A stretch of DNA of 35,441 nucleotides from contig NZ_JACSNQ010000021.1 of assembly GCF_016900315.1 (NCBI RefSeq), positions 1 through 35,441 on the forward strand, read 5' to 3'. Of the stretch, positions 14,967 to 22,476 are shown piece by piece. The stretch is from Olsenella profusa. Its GTDB lineage: Bacteria > Actinomycetota > Coriobacteriia > Coriobacteriales > Atopobiaceae. Numbering within the stretch: the first letter of the stretch is position 1; the number at the start of each line of letters is the position of its first letter. The notes under the pieces were generated by a model. That model was not told the origin of the DNA. It saw only the letters and a program-made list of their open reading frames with translations, and searched no databases. Position numbers and translations under genes: made by a program.

Positions 14967-16046
14967 CTACTCGTCGCCGAAGCTGATGCCGAGCGCCTTG
15001 GCCTCCTTGACGAGGTCGCTCTTGGGGTCGACGTACTTGAGCTTGCCGGCGACCTCCTCGAGCGGCACGCGGCACATCTTGCCGTTCACCTGCGCGATCA
15101 TGACGCCGAACTTGCCCTTGAGGCAGGCGAGCGCCGCCTCCACGCCGCACTGCGTGGCGAAGATGCGGTCCTGGGCGTCGGGCTGGCCGCCGCGCTGGGT
15201 GTGGCCCGGGATGGCCACGCGGATCTCGCGCCCGGTGCGCTTGTCGATCTCGGCCGCGATGTCGTAGGCAATCGACGGCGTGGTGCGCGCCGCCACGAGC
15301 TTCTTGTACTCCTTCTTGGAGAGGGCCGCCTCCTCCTTGGAGATGGCGCCCTCGGCCACCACGATGATCGTGAAGCGGGCGCCGCTGCGGTCGCGCTCCT
15401 CGATGACGCGGACCACGTTGTCCATGTCGTAGGGGATCTCGGGGATGAGTATGACGTCCGCGCCACCGGCCACGCCCGCGTACAGCGGGATCCAGCCGAC
15501 TTTGTGGCCCATGATCTCGATCACGAAGACGCGGCCGTGGGAGTTGGCCGTGGTGTGGATCTCGTCGATGCAGCGGGTGGCCACCTCGACCGAGCTCGTG
15601 AAGCCGAAGGTCATGTCGGTGCCGTAGGTGTCGTTGTCGATGGTCTTGGGCAGCGCGATGACGTTCAGGCCCTCCTGCGAGAGGCGGTTGGCCGTCTTGG
15701 TGGAGCCGTTGCCGCCGAGCATGAACAGGCAGTCGAGCTTGAGCTTGGCGTAGGTGTGCTTCATGGCCTCGACCTTGTTGACGCCGTCGGCCTCGGGCGT
15801 GTCGAGCAGCTTGAAGGGGGTGCGGCTCGTGCCGAGGATGGTGCCGCCCACGGTGAGCAGGCCGGAGAAGTCGCGGTTGTCCATCAGGCGGAAGCGCTCG
15901 TAGATGAGGCCCTGGTAGCCGTCCTCGAAGCCGTAGACCTCCACGGGCTCGTCGGCGTTGCGGTAGATGGTCTTGACGATGCCACGCATGGTGGCGTTGA
16001 GCGCCTGGCAGTCGCCGCCGCTCGTGAGCAGTCCAATCCTGAGCAT
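14967..16046 (-). CDS. pfkA: 6-phosphofructokinase, mixed-substrate type
   Basis: 359 residues. Phosphorylates fructose 6-phosphate at C1 in glycolysis. Seen: the nucleotide/phosphate loop LTSGGDCQALNATMRG (G10-D12), GGNGST at 111-116, PKTIDND at 133-139, and the C-terminal GHTQRGGQPDAQDR. Gly at 114 is the signature of ATP-dependent enzymes (PPi enzymes have Asp), while Lys at 134 before TIDND is typical of the PPi and mixed groups (E. coli PfkA has Gly). Asn113 replaces the usual metal-site Asp of GGDGS. This mosaic is typical of the long, mixed-clade PFKs (TIGR02483-like) of Gram-positive anaerobes. Start: ATG after GGAAGGACC. It stands alone, divergent from the next gene. Phosphoryl donor not provable from sequence. 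Confidence 0.9.
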   Translation of the reverse strand: MLRIGLLTSGGDCQALNATMRGIVKTIYRNADEPVEVYGFEDGYQGLIYERFRLMDNRDFSGLLTVGGTILGTSRTPFKLLDTPEADGVNKVEAMKHTYAKLKLDCLFMLGGNGSTKTANRLSQEGLNVIALPKTIDNDTYGTDMTFGFTSSVEVATRCIDEIHTTANSHGRVFVIEIMGHKVGWIPLYAGVAGGADVILIPEIPYDMDNVVRVIEERDRSGARFTIIVVAEGAISKEEAALSKKEYKKLVAARTTPSIAYDIAAEIDKRTGREIRVAIPGHTQRGGQPDAQDRIFATQCGVEAALACLKGKFGVMIAQVNGKMCRVPLEEVAGKLKYVDPKSDLVKEAKALGISFGDE

Positions 16047-16298
16047 GGGTGGTCCTTCCTTCGAGGTCGCAGATACGTTTCAGTATCGCACTCGCGCGGG
16101 CGCCCGGCGCCAACGCTTGGGTAAACGGTAGCTGAAAGGGGCGTGCAGCGTGCGTCCCGGCGAGAAGGGCCCCGCGCCCCGGCAGGGGCGGCACACGGCG
16201 AGAAGAACCTGCCGTCCGCCCGGCACGCGCCCACCGCGCACCGGGGCGCCGGGCGCTCTGATAGCATGGGGCGAGACGTCAACGGAGGGGAGGCGCGG
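16047..16298. other. Divergent intergenic region of pfkA and the small helical gene
   Basis: Contains a candidate pfkA -10 (GATACT on the minus strand, 16082-16087) and a candidate -10 for the rightward gene (TAGCAT near 16262-16267). Two GGCGAGAAG oligomers (16159 and 16197, same orientation) occupy the middle. No small gene is seen. Confidence 0.4.
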
Positions 16299-16715
16299 AT
16301 GACGCCTGAGCAGAGACGCGAGGTCAACGAGGCGATCCTTGCCGGGCGCCGGGCGCTCGCGAGCCTCGAGGAGGCAGAGGACGCGCTCGACAGCGCGAGC
16401 CGCTGGGGGCTCGTCGACATCCTGGCCGGCGGGCTGCTCACGAGCCTCGTCAAGCAGGCGCGCATCGGGGACGCGCGCGAGGCGCTCGCCGCGGCGCAGG
16501 CGGACCTGATGGCCTTCACGCGCGAGGCCTCCGACGTCCGCTCGATCGCCGAGCTGCGCGTGGACGTGGGCTCGCTCAACACGGTGATCGACGTCCTGCT
16601 GGACAACCCGCTCGTGGACCTCTACGTCCAGAAGAAGATCGACGACGCGCAGGACGTGGTCGAGGCGGCCCTCACGGCCACCCGCACGGTGCTCGCACGG
16701 CTCGAGGCGATGTAG
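16299..16715 (+). CDS. Hypothetical helical protein
   Basis: 138 residues from the ATG (MTPEQRREVNEAILAGRR) preceded by GGAGGGGAGG; a longer frame exists but would translate the ribosome site. The sequence is nearly all amphipathic helix, with Ala/Glu/Arg-rich heptad-like stretches in the first 30 and last 40 residues and a short apolar middle (LVDILAGGLLTSLVKQA, about 38-54) too short for a confident membrane helix. I do not recognise the family. A four-helix-bundle or coiled-coil fold is likely. It stands alone between pfkA (divergent) and paaK (195 bp downstream). Confidence 0.7.
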   Translation: MTPEQRREVNEAILAGRRALASLEEAEDALDSASRWGLVDILAGGLLTSLVKQARIGDAREALAAAQADLMAFTREASDVRSIAELRVDVGSLNTVIDVLLDNPLVDLYVQKKIDDAQDVVEAALTATRTVLARLEAM

Positions 16716-16868
16716 GGGCCGCCGCGCCCGGCGCACCGGCGGTCTGCCCGCACGACCGGCGGGCCACCGCGACCGCCGCGCCGGCGGCCACGCGCTCGCG
16801 CTCGTCACCCCCGCCGTCCTTCTCGCCCCGCCCGCCGACGCGAGGCTCTCCGCATCTGGCCGCGTTCC

Positions 16869-16874
16869 TACAAT
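16869..16874 (+). promoter_or_regulatory. Candidate -10 element of paaK
   Basis: TACAAT matches five of six consensus bases, 36 nt before the paaK start, in an otherwise very GC-rich region. No matching -35 is visible. A GGCGAGAAG oligomer (reverse, 16819-16827) lies just upstream. Confidence 0.35.
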
Positions 16875-16909
16875 CAGGGACGTCTGTGGGTATGACGGAA
16901 GGGTGCGAG

Positions 16910-18220
16910 ATGGCTAGGAAGCAGGAGATACTCCGCGCGCCCCACGAGCAGATCGAGCAGATCCAGCTCGAGGGCGTCAAGAAGACCGTGATCGCGTGCT
17001 ACGAGAACGTGCCGTTCTACCGCGAGAAGTTCGACGAGGCCGGGTTCGACCCGTACGCGGTGAAGAGCCTCGACGACCTGGAGCGCGCGCCGTTCACCAC
17101 CAAGCAGGACATGCGCGACAACTACCCCTACGGGATGTTCGCCACGCCGCTCTCCGAGGTGCGCGAGATTCACATGTCCTCCGGCACGACGGGCGTGGCC
17201 ACCGTGGGCGGCTACACCCAGCACGACCTCGAGATCTGGGGCGAGTGCTTTGCGCGCGGCATCGAGTATGCCCATGGCGACGAGAACGACATCGTGCACG
17301 TGTGCTACGGCTATGGCCTGTTCACGGGCGGCCTCGGCGCGCACTACGGCGGGCTCTGGTCCGGCGCCACGACCATCCCCATGAGCGCCGGCAACACCGA
17401 GCGGCAGATCCGCGTGCTCAAGGAGATGGGTTCCACGATCATCTGCTGCACGCCGAGCTATGCCATGCACATCGCCGACACGGCCCTCGAGATGGGCATC
17501 GACCCGGCGCGCGACTTCCACCTGCGCGCGGGCATCCACGGCGCCGAGCCGTTCAGCGACAACTTCCGTCGCGACCTAGAGCGCAAGCTCAACTACCACG
17601 TGCTCGACGTCTACGGCCTCACCGAGACCATGGGCCCGGGCGTGGCCATCGAGTGCTGGGAGCAGGACGGCCTGCACGTTGCCGAGGACCACTTCTACCC
17701 GGAGATCATCGACCCCAACACCGGCGAGGTCCTGCCCGACGGCGAGTGGGGCGAGCTCGTGCTCACCACTGTCGACCGCGAGGCGTCGCCCGTGGTGCGC
17801 TACCGCACGCGCGACATCACGCGCATCCTGCCGGGCGAGTGCGCCTGCGGCTGCACGCACCGGCGCATCGACCGCATCCACGGCCGCACCGACGACATGC
17901 TCATCATCCGCGGCGTTAACGTCTTCCCGAGCCAGATCGAGGACGTCATGAAGACGTTCGACCAGGTCTCCTCCTGGTACCAGATCGAGATCGACACCGA
18001 CCAGCGCTCGCTCGACATGGTCACGCTCAAGGCCGAGGTCAACCCCGACTTCGCGTTCGACTCGGTGGCGGCCGTCGAGCGGCTGCAGGCCGAGATTTCC
18101 GCGCGGCTCAAGACGGCGCTCTCCGTGGGCGTGCGCGTCAAGCTGGTGGAGCCCAAGACCATCGCGCGCAGCGAGGGCAAGGCAAAGCGCATCGTCGACC
18201 TGCGAAAGGGGATTAAGTGA
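16910..18220 (+). CDS. paaK: Phenylacetate-CoA ligase family acyl-CoA synthetase
   Basis: 436 residues. ATP + arylacetate + CoA give aryl-acyl-CoA, AMP and PPi. Adenylate-forming signatures are complete: MSSGTTGVATVGG (A3, about 89-101), YGLTETMGPG (A5), the GELVLTT...RYRTRDITR block and RTDDMLIIRGVNVFPSQIE (A8 hinge). A small CACGC cysteine cluster precedes A8, as in PaaK enzymes. The start used is MARKQEILR after GGAAGGG; an in-frame ATG 24 nt upstream is less likely. The stop overlaps the next start by one base, so the ACT-domain partner is translationally coupled. In anaerobes such ligases act on arylacetates released from aromatic amino acids. Exact substrate is unknown. Confidence 0.9.
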   Translation: MARKQEILRAPHEQIEQIQLEGVKKTVIACYENVPFYREKFDEAGFDPYAVKSLDDLERAPFTTKQDMRDNYPYGMFATPLSEVREIHMSSGTTGVATVGGYTQHDLEIWGECFARGIEYAHGDENDIVHVCYGYGLFTGGLGAHYGGLWSGATTIPMSAGNTERQIRVLKEMGSTIICCTPSYAMHIADTALEMGIDPARDFHLRAGIHGAEPFSDNFRRDLERKLNYHVLDVYGLTETMGPGVAIECWEQDGLHVAEDHFYPEIIDPNTGEVLPDGEWGELVLTTVDREASPVVRYRTRDITRILPGECACGCTHRRIDRIHGRTDDMLIIRGVNVFPSQIEDVMKTFDQVSSWYQIEIDTDQRSLDMVTLKAEVNPDFAFDSVAAVERLQAEISARLKTALSVGVRVKLVEPKTIARSEGKAKRIVDLRKGIK

Positions 18221-18648
18221 TGATCGACCAGATTACGGTGTTCCTCGAGAACAAGCGGGGCCGGATCGCCTCCCTGTGCCGCTGCCTCGGCGACGCCAAC
18301 ATCAACATGGCCGCGCTCTCCGTGGCCGACACCACCGAGTACGGCATCGTGCGCATCATCTGCAGCGACACGGCCGCGGCGCTGGCGGCGCTCGAGGCGG
18401 GCGGCTACCGCGCCATCAAGACGCCGGTCATGGCTATCGCCGTGCCGCACCACCCCGGCGGGGCGGCCGACCTCCTGGAGAAACTCGACGACCTGGACAT
18501 CAACATCGAGTACTTCTACTGCTTCTCCACGACCGACGACATGGCGGTCCTGGCGCTCAAGATCTCCGACCCGGCGAGCGCCGCGGAGGCGAGCTGGGCC
18601 ATCGAGCGCGCCGGCTTCCACGTGTTCGACCAGGGGGAGATCGAGTAG
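18220..18648 (+). CDS. Tandem ACT-domain protein coupled to the CoA ligase
   Basis: 142 residues made of two ACT domains (about 1-68 and 70-142). The first opens with MIDQITVFLENKRGRIASLCRCLGDANINM, the usual beta-alpha-beta ligand-binding start. Start ATG overlaps the ligase stop (TGATG), with GAAAGGGG upstream; a GTG one codon earlier is also possible. Free-standing ACT proteins beside paaK are common in anaerobes and are presumed to sense an amino acid and modulate the pathway. No catalytic domain is present. An operon terminator follows at 18704. Confidence 0.88.
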   Translation: MIDQITVFLENKRGRIASLCRCLGDANINMAALSVADTTEYGIVRIICSDTAAALAALEAGGYRAIKTPVMAIAVPHHPGGAADLLEKLDDLDINIEYFYCFSTTDDMAVLALKISDPASAAEASWAIERAGFHVFDQGEIE

Positions 18649-18703
18649 GGGCGGCGTCTCTGACCGGATGCCGCCGGTCTTCTCCGCTGCCTTTCGCCTG
18701 AGT

Positions 18704-18743
18704 GGGTCTGCCATACAAACCTTGTATGGCAGACCCTTTCTTT
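18704..18743 (+). terminator. Perfect 15-bp hairpin: terminator of paaK-ACT that also contains an operator-like site
   Basis: The arms 18704-18718 (GGGTCTGCCATACAA) and 18722-18736 are fully complementary, with a 3-nt loop, followed by TTTCTTT. This is a fine terminator 55 bp after the ACT gene. Its AT-containing core GCCATAC-N7-GTATGGC is unusual for a terminator here and recurs at the lysR promoter, so the site may be dual purpose. Confidence 0.75.
18710..18730 (+). promoter_or_regulatory. LysR-type operator candidate upstream of tatA (GCCATAC-N7-GTATGGC)
   Basis: GCCATAC (18710-18716) and GTATGGC (18724-18730), spacer 7, containing the T-N11-A core of LysR-family boxes. The same arms with the same spacing occur at 20148-20168. 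Read toward the downstream gene, both sites begin GCCATACAA. The distance to the tatA start is 88 nt. Confidence 0.6.
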
Positions 18744-18817
18744 ATGTATTTTACAGAGGGGTTGCATGCACCTAGGATGGACGTGTCAACTGGCGAGGGC
18801 GTTTGGAGGCGGCTCTC

Positions 18818-19057
18818 ATGATCTTTGGAATGGGTCCCCTGGAGATTGGTGTCATCCTGCTGGTGGTCCTGGTGATCTTCGGGCCGAAGAACCTGCCCAA
18901 GCTCGGCTCGGCCATCGGCAAGACGGTCAAGAACGTCCGCGAGGGCATGGAGGGCGACGACGAGCTCGACGCCGCGCCCGACGAGGTGCCCGTCGCAGAG
19001 CCCCAGGTTTCCCGGGCCGTCTCCGAGTCTGGCGAGAAGGACGACGAGACCGCCTAG
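18818..19057 (+). CDS. tatA: Twin-arginine translocase subunit TatA/TatE
   Basis: 79 residues. A short hydrophobic N-terminal helix (IGVILLVVLVIFG), the FGPKNLPKLGSAIGK hinge, then an amphipathic helix with the KNVREGM turn and an acidic tail: the complete TatA layout. TatA forms the Tat export pore together with TatC (not in this window). The start is the ATG giving MIFGMGPLEIG after GGAGGCGG; the upstream in-frame MEAAL extension would include the ribosome site. The tail reads SGEKDDETA because a GGCGAGAAG oligomer (19031-19039) lies in the last codons. Possibly controlled by the LysR-type operator upstream. Confidence 0.88.
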   Translation: MIFGMGPLEIGVILLVVLVIFGPKNLPKLGSAIGKTVKNVREGMEGDDELDAAPDEVPVAEPQVSRAVSESGEKDDETA

Positions 19058-19255
19058 CGCGGCGGGGCGTGCGACTCCGCCCCGCCCTGCGCGGCGCCCT
19101 GCCTGCCGGCACCCGCGTCGCCGCGCGCCCACAACCTGCTTTCCTCCCCGCGTCCCCGGAACCTTTCCCGCCGGGGGCGCCTTTGTGTCGCGAGGCCACG
19201 GGGTTGGGGGCGGGGCCTGGGTGGCGGGTTCTTCTCGCCGAGTCGGGGGCTGCGC

Positions 19256-20125
19256 CTACGAGAGCTCCCCGAGCAGCGTCACCGCTCGCTCGGCGAGCGG
19301 GGAGAGCGCCCGGTCGGCCTGCCAGATGACGGCCGCGCGCGACTCGAGGGCCTTCTCGGTGACGGTCTTGATGTAGCAGCCCCCGGTGTCGCAGACGGTG
19401 AGCAGCGAGTGCGGCACGAGCCCGACGCCGAGGCCGGCCGCCGCGCAGGAGCAGGTGGTCCGCTCGTCGGCGGTGAGCGCGAAGGGCGTGAGCTCCATCC
19501 CGTGCGAGCGGGCCTCGCCGGAGACGACCTCGAAGCGCCGCCGCTCGCAGACAAGCGGCCTGCCAACCAGCTCGCAGAGCATGACGCTGAGCTCGTCGCC
19601 CGTCTCGAGCTCGGGCGGCATCACGGCCACGAGCGGCTCGGAGGGCGCGTAGCGGCAGCGCAGGCCCTGGGTGGGAAACGGCGTGCGCACGACGCCGACC
19701 TCGGCGATCCCGCTGGCCACGAGCTCGATGACCTCGGGGACCGACCCCTCCCGCAGCTCGAGCGAGACCTCGGGCGCGCGCCTCGTCAGCTCCGCGAGCC
19801 GTACGCTCGGGACGAGGCCGGCCGCCGCGTCGACCACGGCCAAGCAGAGCGTCCCCGTGAGGCCCTTGCCCACGCTCGACACCTCGCGCGCGGTGGCGGT
19901 GGCCATGGCGAGGATGCGGCGTGCCCTGCCCAGCAGCAGCCGGCCCGCCTCGGTGAGCGTGACCCCGCGCGGCCCTCGCCGGACGAGCTGCGTGTCGAGC
20001 TCCTGCTCGAGCTGCGCCAGCTCGTAGGAGAGGGGAGGCTGGGAGATGTGGAGCCGCCGCGCCGCAGCGGTGATCTGGCCCTCCTCGGCAATGGCCACGA
20101 AGTACTCGAGCTGCTTGAGATTCAC
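19256..20125 (-). CDS. LysR-family transcriptional regulator
   Basis: 289 residues. Winged HTH at the N-terminus (MNLKQLEYFVAIAEEGQITAAARRLHISQPPLSYELAQLEQEL), then a periplasmic-binding-like effector domain (about 90-289). Start GTG after AGGAGG at 4 nt, which decides against the much longer open frame. It is divergent from the two-component remnant and convergent with tatA. A GCCATAC-N7-GTATGGC palindrome overlaps its candidate -10 and recurs before tatA, suggesting autorepression and control of that locus. Effector unknown. A GGCGAGAAG oligomer (19231) follows the gene; no clear terminator is seen in 19058-19255. Confidence 0.88.
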   Translation of the reverse strand: MNLKQLEYFVAIAEEGQITAAARRLHISQPPLSYELAQLEQELDTQLVRRGPRGVTLTEAGRLLLGRARRILAMATATAREVSSVGKGLTGTLCLAVVDAAAGLVPSVRLAELTRRAPEVSLELREGSVPEVIELVASGIAEVGVVRTPFPTQGLRCRYAPSEPLVAVMPPELETGDELSVMLCELVGRPLVCERRRFEVVSGEARSHGMELTPFALTADERTTCSCAAAGLGVGLVPHSLLTVCDTGGCYIKTVTEKALESRAAVIWQADRALSPLAERAVTLLGELS

Positions 20126-20147
20126 GGTTCCTCCTAAGAGGGTCTGT

Positions 20148-20168
20148 GCCATACGGGCATTGTATGGC
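20148..20168 (-). promoter_or_regulatory. LysR-type operator candidate overlapping the lysR promoter
   Basis: GCCATAC (20148-20154) and GTATGGC (20162-20168), spacer 7. On the minus strand the site contains TACAAT (20159-20164), a five-of-six -10 hexamer 34 nt before the GTG start, so occupancy would block or control lysR transcription. A GGCGAGAAG oligomer (20186-20194) adjoins it. Confidence 0.6.
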
Positions 20169-20205
20169 AGGGGCCGCCAGCGGCCCTTCTCGCCGGGGGC
20201 GAGTC

Positions 20206-20227
20206 TTAAGAAACCGTTAGCATTTCC
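20206..20227 (+). promoter_or_regulatory. OmpR/VanR-type direct repeat upstream of the two-component remnant
   Basis: TTAAG (20206) and TTAGC (20217) recur exactly 11 bp apart (TTAAGAAACCG, TTAGCATTTCC), as in binding sites of OmpR-family regulators. CATACT at 20243-20248 is a candidate -10. The original regulator likely controlled itself here. The following 140 bp up to the start codon show no gene. Confidence 0.4.
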
Positions 20228-20391
20228 CGTCGCCGGCTCACGCATACTGGGGGGCGACGGTCCGGGCCCGCGTGGCGCGGGCGGCGGTGGGCGGTTTGCG
20301 CGAGCGGGCGGTGCCTTCGGCGCGGGCGGTTGGCGCAGCCACCGCTTCCGGCGCGGTGCCGGGTGCTGGGAACGGGCGGACAGGGGGCGAC

Positions 20392-21158
20392 ATGCACGAG
20401 CGGGTGCTGGTGGTGGACGACGAGCCGGAGATCTGCGAGCTCGTCGCCGTCTACCTCGAGGCGGAGGGCTTCGTGGTCGAGTGCCTCCACGGCGGCGCCG
20501 CGGCGGTCGCGCGCGTGGAGGACGCGTCCGCCCCGGCGATCGACCTTGCGGTCCTCGACGTGATGCTGCCCGGCGCGAGCGGCTCGTGAACGAGTTCTTC
20601 GACATCACGCGCTACAGCCTCACGCACATCGAGCTCGAGCTCGCGCCCGTCGACCTGGCCGGCCTGCTCGTCCAGCTGGCCGACGAGTTCTACCCGGCGC
20701 TCGAGGCGCACCACAACGTGGCGCACGTGGTGGTGGCAGGCACCGAGCGTACGGTCGAGCGGCCCGGCGAGCCGCTCGTGGTCACGGCCGACGCGGCACG
20801 CCTGGCCCGCGTCTTCGGCAACCTCATCAAGAACGCGATCGCTTACAGCGACGAGGGCACGCCGATCGAGGTGTCGGCCGAGCTCGGGGAGGACGCCGAC
20901 CGCGTGGTGGTGTGCGTGAGCGACACCGGTGCCACGATTCCCAGCCACAAGCTGCGCTCGATCTTCGACAAGTTCTTCCGGCTCGACGAGTCCCGCGCGA
21001 GCGCCACGGGCGGGGCGGGCCTCGGCCTGGCCATCGCGCGCGAGATCGTGGGGCTCCACGGAGGGGAGATCTCCGCCACGAGCGCGTCCGGGCGGACCAC
21101 CTTCACCGTCGAGCTGCCGGTGGATGCCGCGGCGGCAGGTTCTTCTCGCCGGGGGTGA
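20392..21158 (+). pseudogene. Collapsed VanR/VanS-like two-component system (internal deletion)
   Basis: 20392-20589 encodes the first ~60 residues of an OmpR-family receiver domain (VLVVDDEPEICELV, phospho-acceptor D56 in AVLDVMLPG), then stops at once. In another frame, 20586-21158 gives only the end of a VanS-like histidine kinase: NEFFDITRYSL after the lost H-box, then complete N (FGNLIKNAIAYS), G1 (VSDTGATIP), F (FDKFFRLD) and G2 (GGAGLGLAIA) boxes. The rest of the receiver, the DNA-binding domain, the kinase sensor, its membrane helices and the H-box are gone, about 1.3 kb by comparison with the usual pair. At the junction GCGAGCGGC fits both sides (GASG of the receiver, ERL of the kinase), so recombination between short repeats is likely. 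A GTG at 20586 could still allow an ATPase-only fragment of ~190 residues. Confidence 0.85.
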
Positions 21159-21181
21159 CGCGTCCGTGACACGCGGCCGGC

Positions 21182-21910
21182 TCAGGCGGAGAGCGCCCAG
21201 AGGTTCGCGCACTGGTCGAGCACGCGGTCGAGGTCCCAGGTCTGCGCCGTGCGCTCGGCGCTGTTCGGGTCGCGCACGACGACGCGCCCGTCCGCGTCCA
21301 GCCTCGCCAGCACGATGAAGTGGCCGGTGGTGGTGAAGTCCCCGGGGCGCATGCTGCAGATCACGGGGCGGCCGTCCGCCAGCGCCGCGCGCACGCTGGC
21401 CTCGTCGGCGGGCAACTCCTCGGAGCTGAGGCCGAGCGCCGCGGCGCCCTCGGTCATGAGCGCCCAGGTGGTCATGCCGTCGGCCACGTAGCCGCCCCGC
21501 TCGGCAAAGGCCGCCACCTCAGCGGGCCCGCGGTCGGTGCGCCCGGTGAGCGCGACGTAGGCCATGGCCAGGCACGTGGGGCCGCAGCCGTTCTTGGCGA
21601 TGGTCCCGCCCGCGTAGGGGAGCTCGGCCCAGGCCGGGTCGGTCTGGTAGAGGCGCGGGACCTCGCCGGCCCGCCACGTTGGGCGTGGGTCGGAGGCGGC
21701 GGGCTCACCGGAGCCGGTGCTGCCCGCTCTGTCCGCCTCGCCCGTCAGGGAAAGGGCAGCCCAGGTGACCCAGGCCACTGTCAGCGCCATCGCGGCGGCG
21801 AGAAGCACCAGCGGGGCCCGCACGTGTCTCCGGCGACGACGGGCGTAGCGGGCGGGAGCGATGCGCATGCGGCTGGGGTCGGGGCGTGGCGTGCGTCTCA
21901 TGGGTCTCAT
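21182..21910 (-). CDS. Membrane-anchored C39-like (papain-fold) cysteine peptidase family protein
   Basis: 242 residues. A very Arg-rich N-terminus (20-30) precedes one membrane segment at about 32-54, then a linker and a C39-like domain outside the cell. The catalytic set is visible: Cys109 in NGCGPTCLAMAY, His197 in TTTGHFIVL and Asp214 in VVRDPNS. Such standalone C39-like proteins are common in Gram-positives as cell-surface peptidases or amidases of unknown target. Start: ATG (MRPMRRTPRP) after AGAAGGAGGA; a longer frame is rejected. Tail to tail with the two-component remnant, and its promoter region carries a similar 11-bp spaced repeat, suggesting it belonged to that system's regulon. 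Confidence 0.78.
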   Translation of the reverse strand: MRPMRRTPRPDPSRMRIAPARYARRRRRHVRAPLVLLAAAMALTVAWVTWAALSLTGEADRAGSTGSGEPAASDPRPTWRAGEVPRLYQTDPAWAELPYAGGTIAKNGCGPTCLAMAYVALTGRTDRGPAEVAAFAERGGYVADGMTTWALMTEGAAALGLSSEELPADEASVRAALADGRPVICSMRPGDFTTTGHFIVLARLDADGRVVVRDPNSAERTAQTWDLDRVLDQCANLWALSA

Positions 21911-21973
21911 GGGTCCTCCTTCTGTCCGGGACCCATGCTGGGGCGTGCGGCCATAAGGGGGCATGAGCCGATT

Positions 21974-21990
21974 CCTCAGCTTTTCCTAAC
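21974..21990 (-). promoter_or_regulatory. Possible VanR-type direct repeat upstream of the C39 gene
   Basis: On the minus strand TTAGG (ending at 21985) and TGAGG (ending at 21974) are 11 bp apart, resembling the TTAAG/TTAGC pair at 20206-20221. The match is short and degenerate, so this is a weak call. Confidence 0.25.
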
Positions 21991-22092
21991 GCAAGCTCAG
22001 GCTGGCGGCGGCTCAGGTAAGCCCATGTTTAAGCATGCGTTACAAGTTATAGCGGTTTTGTCAAGTACGTATCCGTGAGCGGTAGCAAAGGG

Positions 22093-22098
22093 TATAAC
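22093..22098 (+). promoter_or_regulatory. Candidate -10 of the small orphan gene
   Basis: TATAAC in an AT-rich patch 35 nt before the start codon. No convincing -35 at the right distance; TTGTCA at 22058 is too far. Confidence 0.35.
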
Positions 22099-22132
22099 GA
22101 ACGTGTCCCACAACACCGAAAGGAGGGAAGGC

Positions 22133-22360
22133 ATGACCAAGATCAAGGACATGAACAGGCGCCAGCGCAAGGTGCTCGACGCGTGCCACAACGGCTGGTT
22201 CATGGGCGGCGAGTACCGCGCGCTCATCGACGGCCACGAGCGTCGCTTCTGGGCCGACAGCAAGCAGCTCCTGTTCAACGACGTCGACCAGTGGTTCTCC
22301 TCCCACGAGCAGAACCACGCGGACTCGCCGCTGCTCGTCAAGTGCGTGCGTGCGGCGTAA
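22133..22360 (+). CDS. Small hypothetical protein
   Basis: 75 residues from the ATG (MTKIKDMNRRQRKVLDACHNGWFMGGEYRALIDGHERR) after AAGGAGGGAAG; upstream in-frame GTG codons would translate the ribosome site. Basic first 15 residues, then a mixed alpha/beta pattern with several Trp/Phe (WFMGGEYR, RRFWADSKQLLF, VDQWFSSHEQ). No Cys pair, no membrane segment. I do not recognise the family. Its own AT-rich promoter patch, excellent ribosome site and immediate terminator say it is a real, individually expressed gene. Confidence 0.75.
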   Translation: MTKIKDMNRRQRKVLDACHNGWFMGGEYRALIDGHERRFWADSKQLLFNDVDQWFSSHEQNHADSPLLVKCVRAA

Positions 22361-22387
22361 GCGTCCCACACATCCCATCCGGGAGGA

Positions 22388-22410
22388 GGAGCCTGCGGGC
22401 TCCTTTTTTA
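22388..22410 (+). terminator. Terminator of the small orphan gene
   Basis: GGAGCC (22388-22393), TGCG loop, GGCTCC (22398-22403), then a run of T residues to 22409. Classical intrinsic terminator 27 nt after the stop codon. Confidence 0.92.
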
Positions 22411-22476
22411 TGCCGCGAGCGAGGACGGGTGCCGCAGGGCGTTGTTGGGTGTTACTGGGACCTCGCCGCACCGCTT

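Noticed and set aside
20586-21158. Functional stand-alone histidine kinase
   Set aside because: The ATPase boxes are complete but the phospho-accepting His, sensor and membrane helices are missing. The receiver stub directly before it shows that this is a deletion product.
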